Assembly: GCA_021791335.1 (NCBI GenBank)
Contig: JAJYWS010000026.1
Location: 1-48,244 of the forward strand
Source: Thermoplasmata archaeon
Lineage (GTDB): Archaea; Thermoplasmatota; Thermoplasmata; Lutacidiplasmatales; UBA184
Length of the DNA stretch: 48,244 bases
Reading direction: 5' to 3'
Shown: piece by piece, positions 38,496 through 46,230 of the stretch
How positions within the stretch are numbered: the first letter of the stretch is position 1
Layout: the number at the start of each line of letters is the position of its first letter
The notes under the pieces: model-generated
Database searches by the model: none
The model's input: only the letters and a program-made list of their open reading frames with translations
What the model was told of the DNA's origin: nothing
Program-made: the position numbers and the translations under genes

Positions 38496-39772
38496 CGCAG
38501 TTTCTCCATCCTGACCCCGGCCGAGCCGAAGGCCGTACGAAAGGTCGGAAACGACTTGGCGGCCGACTCGCTGGGCCCGAGGATCGACGGCTCCGGCAAA
38601 GCCAGGGCGGCCACCAATGCGCTCAGGAAGAGCCGGTGGTCGGCGAGGTCGGTGCGCCGGAGCGATCGGGGGGGACTCCGCCCGACAATCTCGATCTCGT
38701 CCCGGGTGACCCGGGTCCGGGCCCCGAGCGATCGGGCGAGCAGGGCTGTGGTCGCCCGGCGGTCCGACTCCTTGAAGGCGGCGTGGCCGGCCCCCCGCAG
38801 TCGACTCGGGCCCGGGGTCAGGGCCGCCAGGACTCCCGCCAGGGGTAGAAGGTCGGGGGAGCGGGTGAAGTCCCAGACAAAGGGACGGCGCTCGCCGGCG
38901 CCGACCGAGGCCCCGTCCGGACGCCGGGTCACGCGGGCACCCCACGCCTCGAGGAGATCCAGCACCTCCCGATCGGCCTGGGGCCACTGGGGCCCCATCC
39001 CCGAAACCGTTACCCGGCCCCCGGAGACCGCGGCCCCGGCCCACAGATAGGCGGCCGAGGAGGCGTCGGTCGGAACCGCGAACCGATCGCCCCGGTACTG
39101 TTGTGACCCGGGGGTGGTGAAGAGCCGACCGTCTCGCTCGGCGTCCACCCGGTGATAACGGAGCACCGCCAACGTCGCGTCCAAGTACGGCTCGGAGACA
39201 ATCGGCCCTTCCAGACGGACCCGGGACGGTCCGTCCAGGACGGGAAGGGTCAGGAAGAGGGCCGAAGCGAACTGGGAGCTTTCGGACATCGGCAGGGTCA
39301 CGGTCCCCGAGTGGAGAGGGCCCTGGAGCTGGAGTGGGAGACCGCCGTTCCCGGCCCGTGGGGAATGTATCCGGGCGCCCAGGCGACCGACGGCCCGAAG
39401 GAGGGGGGCCAGGGGTCGCGCTCCCAGCCGGGGAGCCCCGATCAGGCCCACCGGGGCGCCAGAGAGGGCGGCGAGGGGCACCGCGAATCGGAGGGTGGTT
39501 CCCGACTCGCCGCAGTCGACGCGTCGGAGTCGGGAGGGCCGGCTCGACCCGGGGGTCAGGGTCCAATCGGAGGCGCGCCGCTCAACGTGGGTACCGAGGG
39601 CCCGGAGCAACCGCACGGTCGCCCGCGTGTCTTCGGAGTCCAGGGGCCGGAGCAGCCGGAACCTCCGCCCGGCCAGATGAGCCGCGACCAGGGCCCGATG
39701 GGTGTAGCTCTTCGACGGCGGGCCTCGGACCGATCCGCGGAGGGATTGCGGGGTGACCCGAAGGCGACTCAT
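38492..39772 (-). CDS. aroA: 3-phosphoshikimate 1-carboxyvinyltransferase (EPSP synthase)
   Basis: GPPSKSYTHRALVAAHLAG, DCGESGTTLRFAVPLAAL, SSQFASALFLTLPVL, DASSAAYLWAGAAVSGG, KESDRRATTALLARSLG; ATG at 39772. Confidence 0.93.
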   Translation of the reverse strand: MSRLRVTPQSLRGSVRGPPSKSYTHRALVAAHLAGRRFRLLRPLDSEDTRATVRLLRALGTHVERRASDWTLTPGSSRPSRLRRVDCGESGTTLRFAVPLAALSGAPVGLIGAPRLGARPLAPLLRAVGRLGARIHSPRAGNGGLPLQLQGPLHSGTVTLPMSESSQFASALFLTLPVLDGPSRVRLEGPIVSEPYLDATLAVLRYHRVDAERDGRLFTTPGSQQYRGDRFAVPTDASSAAYLWAGAAVSGGRVTVSGMGPQWPQADREVLDLLEAWGARVTRRPDGASVGAGERRPFVWDFTRSPDLLPLAGVLAALTPGPSRLRGAGHAAFKESDRRATTALLARSLGARTRVTRDEIEIVGRSPPRSLRRTDLADHRLFLSALVAALALPEPSILGPSESAAKSFPTFRTAFGSAGVRMEKLR

Positions 39773-40617
39773 GAACGCCCTCCGCCCATGGGGCCGCGAC
39801 CCAATCGGCCCACCGAGAACTGCCGACCCTCGGCGGGAAGGACCGCGCCGATGGAGGGAAGCCGGTCGGGCGGACCTACCGCGACCAGCGCCGGTCCCAT
39901 CCCCGAGACCCCGGCCGCGATCGCGCCCGCCCGGCCCATCGCCGCACGGATCTCCGTAAAGTCGTAGCCCATGGCAGACTCGACCAGGAGGCCGTTGGCG
40001 TCGAGGGCGGGGGCCAGGTGGCCTTCGAGGACCATCCGCTCGACCGGCTGGGCGCTCGACCGGAGCCCCGCGAACCGGGCGACCGCGGTCGGCGACGGCG
40101 GGTGGGTCCGATCGGGCACAAAGACGACCGCCCCCCAATCCGGGGGGACGGGGTGGGTGAGGAGCCAACGATCCTGCCGGTTGTCGGTCACGACGACCCC
40201 GTCCACAAGCCCCGCCAGAGCGTCGTCCAAGGCGCCGGTCGCGCTGAGGCCCACCGACCGTCCGACTCGGGCCGATAGACGGGCGATCTCGAAGGGGGTC
40301 GGGTGGGCCCCCAGGAGGTCGGCGACCGCGGCCAGCGTGGCCGAGGCCACCGCGCTCGAGCTCTTGAGGCCCCGCCCGGCGGGGATCTCGGAGCGGATCT
40401 CGACCTGAATCCGGGGCGTTTCCGACCCGCCCCACTCGGTGCGGCCCACCTCGATGGCCCGGGTCACCAGGGGGCTAGCTCCGGCGGAGGGGACGGGGTC
40501 GGCTTGGAACCTCGCCTGGACCTCGACCGCCAGCGGCAGGGCCGTGGCCGCTCCGATCCCGGTGAAGAGGGCGTTGAGGAAGGTCATCGCTCCCGTCGCC
40601 CGCCCTATGCCTCGCAC
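39769..40617 (-). CDS. Archaeal GHMP-family shikimate kinase
   Basis: IPAGRGLKSSSAVASATLAAVADLLG (GHMP P-loop), GLSATGALDDALAGLVDGVVVTDNRQ, GVSGMGPALVAVG; GTG start at 40617 retains the conserved N-terminus RGIGRATGAMTFLNALFTGIGAATAL. Confidence 0.9.
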   Translation of the reverse strand: MRGIGRATGAMTFLNALFTGIGAATALPLAVEVQARFQADPVPSAGASPLVTRAIEVGRTEWGGSETPRIQVEIRSEIPAGRGLKSSSAVASATLAAVADLLGAHPTPFEIARLSARVGRSVGLSATGALDDALAGLVDGVVVTDNRQDRWLLTHPVPPDWGAVVFVPDRTHPPSPTAVARFAGLRSSAQPVERMVLEGHLAPALDANGLLVESAMGYDFTEIRAAMGRAGAIAAGVSGMGPALVAVGPPDRLPSIGAVLPAEGRQFSVGRLGRGPMGGGRS

Positions 40618-42107
40618 GGCTCTGCCTCCCGGAGCGCCTCCTCCACGAGTCGATCGGAGGGCGGCGTGCCCCACCAGATCCCGTACGAGGCGGCGGCCTG
40701 GTAGAGCAGGAGCCGCAGCCCGGATTCGTAGGAGGCGGCCCGGGCCGCGGCCGCGTTCCGAAGGCTCGGATCGGTCGCGGCGTAGACGAAGTCGAGCAGG
40801 TGACCCGAAGGGGCCAGCATCTCCCGGATCGGCAGGGCGTCTCCCGAGGGTCCGCGGCCGACCGGAGTGGCGTGGATCACCAGCGAGCTCGCCCGCCCCC
40901 GGCCGGGGGTCCAGCATTCGACTCCGAACTCACGGGCCAGTTGCTCGGCCATCAGGGCCCGGCGTCCCCAGATCGCCACCCGGGCACAGTGTTCCCGCCC
41001 CGCGACCACGGCCGACCGGGCCGCCCCTCCCGTGCCGGCCACCACCAGATCCTCCCCGCTCCAGACTCCCGAAACCTTCAGTTCGGTGAGCCTCCGCTGG
41101 ACCGCGTAAAGGTCGGTATTGTCGGCCCGGACCGTCGAGCCCTGGAAGGTCAACGTGTTGGCGCTGCCCACCGTTTCGGCGCTCGGCTGCCGCCGGTTCG
41201 CCGCCGTGAGCGCCGCCTCCTTGAAGGGCGCGGTCACATTCACTCCCCGCAGGCCTCCCTCGGCCAGCTTCGGGAGGATGCGGATCAGTTCCTGGGCCGA
41301 TTCCGGTTCGAGGGCCAAGTAGAGGCCCGCCCGGTCCTCGGCCCCCATCCAGCGGTGGTGGATCCACGGGCTCCAGGATCGGGCGGCGGGCCGCCCCACG
41401 ACAGCCAGGATCGGCGCCGGAGGTTCGGCTGCGTAGAACCGTCGAAGCCGGTCGACCGGTAGCTGGGCCGGATCGACCCGGCGGCTCACGTCGGTCGGCC
41501 GACGTTCGGGGGGCGCCGCAAACACATAGGGCAGACCGAGGCGCCGGCCCCAGGCCCGTTGGAGTGGGCCGGCCGGGCCGGTCGCCAGGAGCGTGACCCC
41601 CGAACGGGCCGCGGCCTGAGCGCGCGCCAAGATCTCGTCCAGGCCGGGGCCCAGGGTCACCGAAACGACGACTTTGCGAACCGCTCCCGAAGGGACCGGG
41701 TGCTGGAGCTCCCGCGCGAGGTCGGAGGGGGTCGCTTCCGGGGAGAGATGGGTCGACACCCAGACGGCCGGAGCCGGGCCCCCGGCGCCGCGGGCCGGGA
41801 GAGCGTCCCGGGCCGCCTCAAAGTCGATGGCGGCCCAGCCGGCCCCACCGACCCGCGCGCGAAGCCTCGCCCGCTCTGCGGGGTCGTCCGGACCTTCTCC
41901 CCCCTCCGCCCGCGAGCGCAGCGTCAGGAGGAGAGGAACAGGGCTCGGCAACAGTTCGCGGGCGCGGCTCCGATCCGGCTCCGACCATCGGTCCAGGCGG
42001 ATCTCGGCCATGTCGGCGCCGGCCCGGTGGGCGTCCGCAAGCTCCGTCCGGGCCTCGTCGAGACCCCGGGCCGTGAGCGTGACCACCAGGCGGGGAACCC
42101 CGTTCAT
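40605..42107 (-). CDS. Bifunctional type I 3-dehydroquinate dehydratase / shikimate dehydrogenase (AroD-AroE fusion)
   Basis: N-half AroD-like (MAEIRLDRW, VRKVVVSVTLGP). C-half AroE-like (GVNVTAPFKEAALTAANR, AETVGSANTLTF, ADNTDLYAVQRRL, VVAGTGGAARSAV, GLRLLLYQAAASYGIWWG). Confidence 0.9.
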   Translation of the reverse strand: MNGVPRLVVTLTARGLDEARTELADAHRAGADMAEIRLDRWSEPDRSRARELLPSPVPLLLTLRSRAEGGEGPDDPAERARLRARVGGAGWAAIDFEAARDALPARGAGGPAPAVWVSTHLSPEATPSDLARELQHPVPSGAVRKVVVSVTLGPGLDEILARAQAAARSGVTLLATGPAGPLQRAWGRRLGLPYVFAAPPERRPTDVSRRVDPAQLPVDRLRRFYAAEPPAPILAVVGRPAARSWSPWIHHRWMGAEDRAGLYLALEPESAQELIRILPKLAEGGLRGVNVTAPFKEAALTAANRRQPSAETVGSANTLTFQGSTVRADNTDLYAVQRRLTELKVSGVWSGEDLVVAGTGGAARSAVVAGREHCARVAIWGRRALMAEQLAREFGVECWTPGRGRASSLVIHATPVGRGPSGDALPIREMLAPSGHLLDFVYAATDPSLRNAAAARAASYESGLRLLLYQAAASYGIWWGTPPSDRLVEEALREAEPCEA

Positions 42108-43132
42108 CGCTCCTCGATCGACTCCTCGATCGCCTGCCCGAGATGCCGGCCCGGGGGGAACCGGCAGCCGACCAAGCGGTCGCCCGGGCGAAGACCGGTC
42201 ACCGGCGTTCGGCCGCGAGGCCCCGAAAGTCGTACCGTCTCCGCCTCCTGGACGAAAAGGGTGCGACTCCGGCCTTCGACAGTGACCTCCAGCAGCGTCA
42301 GGGGTCGACGTTCGATCTTGATCCGGCCGACCCGTACGGAACGGCCGTCCGCACGGGGGTCGCTGACGAACACCGCGTCCCCGGGGACGAGTTCGGAGAG
42401 GTATCGGGTCGTCCCGTTGGCCAGGAGGACATAGGAGTGGGCCGCGCCGGCGTTGACCCGAAAGGAGCGGGGCCGGGTGTAGGCCGAGCCCTCCGCCTCA
42501 CTGGCCACATGGAAGAGGAAGGCGGCGGTGCTGCCCACCAGCAACCCCTCCGACGGCCGCAGGATGGAGGTCGTATCCACGAGGACCCGGTCCCCCATGC
42601 CCGCCGGACGGAGGCTCCGGAGCCGGGCGAGCGTCCAGCCGGCCAGCGCAGGCGGGCGCGCCTCGAGAGCCGCCTCGACGCTGTCCACCGCGTCGAGCGA
42701 GTCGGCCGGAACCACCACGGCGTGGGCCCCATGTTCCAACGCGCCGAGTGCGGCCGGTAGCTCCGAGGGCCCATCGATCAGGGCCCAGACCCTAAACGAG
42801 GTTCCGGCATCGGCCCGGAGGTTTTCGAGGGGAATGACCCGGTCCCGGACCCACTCGACCGCCACCGCCCCCTCGCGAGCCCCGACCTCCCGAGCCCGGG
42901 CGAGGGCGGCGGGCGAATCGACCCGGACGATCGGGATCGGCGGGCCGTCCGGCCGGGGTCGCAGCTGGCGGCCGATCCGGTCGTAGATCCGGACCGTGCT
43001 TGTCGGCTGTCGGAGATCTTTCGGAGGAAGCACCAGCATCCCGAACCCGCGCCGCACCGCGTACTCGGCAATCCGTGTCCTCTCCGGGAGCGAATCGGCC
43101 GTGGGCTGGATGGCGACCCGCTCCCGCGTCAC
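42104..43132 (-). CDS. 3-dehydroquinate synthase II (archaeal type)
   Basis: GMGDRVLVDTTSILRPSEGLLVGSTAAFLFHVASE, RPRSFRVNAGAAHSYVLLANGTTRYLSEL, VEGRSRTLFVQEAETVRL. Confidence 0.92.
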   Translation of the reverse strand: MTRERVAIQPTADSLPERTRIAEYAVRRGFGMLVLPPKDLRQPTSTVRIYDRIGRQLRPRPDGPPIPIVRVDSPAALARAREVGAREGAVAVEWVRDRVIPLENLRADAGTSFRVWALIDGPSELPAALGALEHGAHAVVVPADSLDAVDSVEAALEARPPALAGWTLARLRSLRPAGMGDRVLVDTTSILRPSEGLLVGSTAAFLFHVASEAEGSAYTRPRSFRVNAGAAHSYVLLANGTTRYLSELVPGDAVFVSDPRADGRSVRVGRIKIERRPLTLLEVTVEGRSRTLFVQEAETVRLSGPRGRTPVTGLRPGDRLVGCRFPPGRHLGQAIEESIEER

Positions 43133-43890
43133 GGAGTCGATCCGTCCCCGTGCAGGAGTGCGCCGATGCGGCGGGCCAGAGGACCCACCGGCGGGCGCTG
43201 GAAGAGTTTGCGTCCGATGCAGATGCCGGCTCCGCCGGCACTTCGGACGGCGCGGAGCGTGGCGAACAGCGCCTCCTCCGTATCGGTCTTCGGGCCGCCC
43301 CCGATCAGGATGGGGACGGGAGTCGTTGAGACCGTCCGGCCGAACTCCCCCGCATCACCCGGATACGGGATCTTCACCAGGTCGGCGCCCAGATCGGCGG
43401 CCGCCCGGGCAGCGTGCCGCACCTCGGCCGGAGCCACCGGTCCCGGCCGGACCACATAGACCATCGCCAGCAACGGGATCCCGAGCCGACGGCAGTCGTG
43501 CGCCGTGCGGCCGAGCGCTTCGATCATCTCGGGCTCCTCGGGAACCCCGAAGTTGACTTGGACCGAGACGAGGTCCGCCCCCAGACCTACGGCGTCGGTG
43601 ACGCGGCCCACTTGGACCTTCCGCTGCTGGGTCGTGCCCAGGCCGGTGGACGCCGAGAGGTGGACGCCGAGCCGGGTGGTCGGCCCGAGGAATGGGGCGA
43701 CCGTGCGCACCGCCCCCGGGGGGACGATCAGAAGGTCGGCCCCGGCGTCGGAGAGTTCCTTCGCCAACGGTGCAGTGGATTCCAGCCCCTCGATCGGTCC
43801 CAAGGTGACCGAATGGTCCAGCGGGACCGCAAAGAGGCCCCGGGCAGCGCTCGGCAAGAGGCGTCGCATCCGAATTTCGGTTCCGTTCAT
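43129..43890 (-). CDS. 2-amino-3,7-dideoxy-D-threo-hept-6-ulosonate synthase (ADH synthase, class I aldolase family)
   Basis: RGLFAVPLDHSVTLGPIEGLE, VHLSASTGLG, GADLVSVQVNFG, GADLVKIPYPGD, PVPILIGGGPKTDTEEALF, GAGICIGRKLFQ; ATG at 43890. Confidence 0.91.
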   Translation of the reverse strand: MNGTEIRMRRLLPSAARGLFAVPLDHSVTLGPIEGLESTAPLAKELSDAGADLLIVPPGAVRTVAPFLGPTTRLGVHLSASTGLGTTQQRKVQVGRVTDAVGLGADLVSVQVNFGVPEEPEMIEALGRTAHDCRRLGIPLLAMVYVVRPGPVAPAEVRHAARAAADLGADLVKIPYPGDAGEFGRTVSTTPVPILIGGGPKTDTEEALFATLRAVRSAGGAGICIGRKLFQRPPVGPLARRIGALLHGDGSTP

Positions 43891-43921
43891 ACTCCCTCTC
43901 GAAGGTTGAGCCCAATCGAAA

Positions 43922-43991
43922 GGGAGGCACGGGGAAGGCGGCGAGGGGTGGCCGTCGGCCACCGTCGGTCGGCACCCTCCCGGTGCCTCCC
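43922..43991 (-). promoter_or_regulatory. Putative attenuator-like leader RNA with mutually exclusive inverted repeats
   Basis: Minus-strand arms: A GGGAGGCAC (43991-43983) pairs perfectly with E GTGCCTCCC (43930-43922). Alternatively GGCACC (43987-43982) pairs with GGTGCC (43976-43971). A nested hairpin GGTGGCC-GAC-GGCCACC lies at 43963-43947. Confidence 0.45.
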
Positions 43992-44088
43992 GATCACCAG
44001 AGCCACGGCATGGCCGCTCCGGTGAGACCGCCTGTGAAAACAAGCCGGCTCGCCGGGTCTGCCATCGGACCTAGGACCCTCCCGGTGC
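43974..44088 (-). repeat. 13-bp exact direct repeat GCACCGGGAGGGT (minus), copies at 44076-44088 and 43974-43986
   Basis: ACCCTCCCGGTGC on plus at 43974-43986 and 44076-44088. One copy is immediately downstream of the candidate TATA, the other is in the attenuator-like segment. Confidence 0.5.
43994..44011 (-). CDS. Putative tryptophan-rich leader peptide (MPWLW)
   Basis: Minus strand ATG CCG TGG CTC TGG TGA; SD-like GGAG at 44020-44017, 5 nt before the ATG; lies ~100 nt upstream of the first aro gene. The in-frame tail AAMPWLW appears at the end of ORF-track entry 43994..44236. Confidence 0.45.
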   Translation of the reverse strand: MPWLW

Positions 44089-44095
44089 TATTTAG
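44089..44095 (-). promoter_or_regulatory. Candidate TATA box (CTAAATA) for the aro-asp-trp operon
   Basis: Minus-strand CTAAATA overlapping the stop of the upstream gene. Expected start ~44066 gives a ~175-nt leader that contains MPWLW. Confidence 0.4.
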
Positions 44096-44820
44096 CGTTG
44101 ATTGGCGGCGACCGCTCGGCGGTACACTCCGTCCACCAAGAGCGCGTGGATGGAGAACCCCCGCAACATCTGGTCCCACATCTGCTTGCGCACCTCCGGC
44201 GTCGATGCAAAGGAGGCGACAATCTCGCCAATCCACTGACTGTGCTCGACGTCGGCCGTGACATGGAGCCGGTAGTATTCGAGGTTCTCCTCCGGTACCC
44301 CGTAGTGGTTCCGGAAGGCCGGGAGGAGCCGGGCACAGAGCGGGACGTTGGGGGGCTCCGAGGAACCGGCGGCCGAGACATAGAACGGATTGACCCGGTT
44401 CGTGTACAGAAAATCATCGATCGCCACCATGGTGCTGGGCAGCAGCTCGGCCGACTGGACCTTCGCCCGCGGTACGCCGAGACCCTCGCAGAACCGAAGC
44501 CAGAGTTCGGGATGGCCGGGCTCCTTGCCCTTGGGGTCCCCCGCCTCTTCCACCAGCTGATCCAGGATCATGCGTCGATACCGGTCGTTCTTGGGCTCCC
44601 AGGAGCACTGGCTGAACCGCTCCGCCATGGCGATCGGGACGCAGGCGAGCCATGGGTAGAACTGCTGGACCCACTCCTGGACGACCGGCTTGGGGATCTT
44701 GCCCTGCTCCAGTTCATGGAAGAATGGATGGGTGGCGAACGGGTGGTTCTTGAGCTTGAAGTCGGTCAGCTCATCGCGAAATCGAGCCCCTTCGTACCGG
44801 ATCCAAGGCGCCTCGGTCAT
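44092..44820 (-). CDS. CADD/PqqC/TenA-like heme-oxygenase-fold (putative diiron) protein
   Basis: QLVEEAGDPKGKEPGHPELWLRFCEGLG and LHVTADVEHSQWIGEIV (H-x3-D-x2-H); ATG at 44820 (MTEAPWIRYEGARF). Confidence 0.75.
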   Translation of the reverse strand: MTEAPWIRYEGARFRDELTDFKLKNHPFATHPFFHELEQGKIPKPVVQEWVQQFYPWLACVPIAMAERFSQCSWEPKNDRYRRMILDQLVEEAGDPKGKEPGHPELWLRFCEGLGVPRAKVQSAELLPSTMVAIDDFLYTNRVNPFYVSAAGSSEPPNVPLCARLLPAFRNHYGVPEENLEYYRLHVTADVEHSQWIGEIVASFASTPEVRKQMWDQMLRGFSIHALLVDGVYRRAVAANQR

Positions 44821-44880
44821 GGGCGAGGCAGCGGCTTCGGTTATTTGGTCGGTGGGGTTCCTATGTAAACCTCCGTAGTT

Positions 44881-46230
44881 ATGCTTCATTCCGGAGCTTC
44901 CAGCCCGATGAGCGATCCCCCGCTGCGTTCCCCGTCCCTGGTTCCGCGCTACGGCCCCCTCCAGGGGGTTCGGGTATTGGATTCCGCCCGCTACGTGGCC
45001 GGCCCGTGGGCGTCCACCTACCTGGGGGAGTTCGGAGCGGAAGTGATCCATATCGAGGGGCCTCCGTACCACCGGCCCTATGCCGATCCCAGCCGCACGT
45101 TGATTCCGACCCTGCCGGAGGGCGCCCCGCCGGAGGAGAGCGTCTCCGAGTCCTGGGTCCAGTATGCCCGCAACAAGCTCTCCCTAGGGCTGGATCTCCG
45201 GCATCCCGAGGGCCGAGCGATCTTCCTGGATCTCGTCCGGCACTCGGACATCTGGATCGAGTCGTCCCGACCGGGGACCTACGATCGACTCGGCCTCGAC
45301 GATGCCACCGTCTGGGCCGCCAACCCCCGGCTCACGGTGGTGCACGTCTCGGGGTTCGGCCGGACCGGGCGACCGGAGCGGGTGGGGGCCCCTTCGTTTG
45401 ATCTCATCGGTCAGGCCTACAGCGGGTACCTCTCCCTCCAGGGCGAGCCGGACCCCGCCCCACCGATGCGGGCGGGCACCGCACTCAACGACACGGTGAC
45501 CGGTCTCGCCGCCGCGGCGGCGGCGCTGATGGGCTACATCTCCGCCCAGCGAACCGGCCGGGGCCAGGCCGTCGACGTAGCCCAGTACGAGGTGTTCTTC
45601 ACGCTGCTCGAGAACCTGGCGCTCGACTACTTCGTCCGGGGGGTGGTGCGGGGCCGGTACGGGCGGGGCCATGCCCGCCTCCATCCCTATGATGTGCACG
45701 AGGCCCGCGACGGGTGGGTGGTATTTGCCGCACCGACCCCAGAGACTTGGCGCCGGACCAAGGAGCTGATAGGATTCACCGATCCCGGGTACGACGATCC
45801 GCAGTACCGCGCCAGCCACCGGGCGGTGGTGGACGCCGCGATCGCGCGCTTCTGCAGGGAACGGAGTCGGCAGGAGCTCGAGGAGCTCGGCAAAACCCAC
45901 GACATCGCCATCTCCCGGATCTACGATATCGCGGAGATTGCGCGGGATCCGCACTATCGGGCCCGGGAGATGTTCGTTGAGTGGGTCGACCCGGTCGCGG
46001 GCCGGGTGAAGGGCGCGGGGGTGGCGCCGAAATTTTCGGTGACCCCGGGGGGGGTCTGGCGGGGAGCCCCCTGGCTCGGGCAGGACAACCAGGCGGTGCT
46101 GGAGCACCTCTTGGGGCTCTCCCCTGAGGCTGTGGGCCGTCTGGAAGCGACCGGGGTCATCGGGGAGGACCCTCCTCGCACCCCCCCTCGGCCGATGGCG
46201 GCACCCTTCTTTGAGCGGGAGGGTCTATGA
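44881..46230 (+). CDS. Family III CoA-transferase (CaiB/BaiF type)
   Basis: LQGVRVLDSARYVAGPWASTYLGEFGAEVIHIEGP, YARNKLSLGLDLRHPEGRAIFLDLVRHSDIWIESSRPGTYDRLGLD, GYISAQRTGRGQAVDVAQYE. Confidence 0.92.
   Translation: MLHSGASSPMSDPPLRSPSLVPRYGPLQGVRVLDSARYVAGPWASTYLGEFGAEVIHIEGPPYHRPYADPSRTLIPTLPEGAPPEESVSESWVQYARNKLSLGLDLRHPEGRAIFLDLVRHSDIWIESSRPGTYDRLGLDDATVWAANPRLTVVHVSGFGRTGRPERVGAPSFDLIGQAYSGYLSLQGEPDPAPPMRAGTALNDTVTGLAAAAAALMGYISAQRTGRGQAVDVAQYEVFFTLLENLALDYFVRGVVRGRYGRGHARLHPYDVHEARDGWVVFAAPTPETWRRTKELIGFTDPGYDDPQYRASHRAVVDAAIARFCRERSRQELEELGKTHDIAISRIYDIAEIARDPHYRAREMFVEWVDPVAGRVKGAGVAPKFSVTPGGVWRGAPWLGQDNQAVLEHLLGLSPEAVGRLEATGVIGEDPPRTPPRPMAAPFFEREGL

Noticed and set aside
43915-43922. 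TTTCGATT near the ADH-synthase start as a leaderless TATA box
   Set aside because: Weak match to archaeal TATA elements compared with CTAAATA at 44089-44095. Not excluded; 5'-end mapping would decide.
43994-44236. 80-aa minus-strand ORF ending in MPWLW as a full protein
   Set aside because: Most of it overlaps the 3' end of the CADD-like gene in another frame and looks non-coding. Only the terminal SD-preceded MPWLW segment is considered meaningful.
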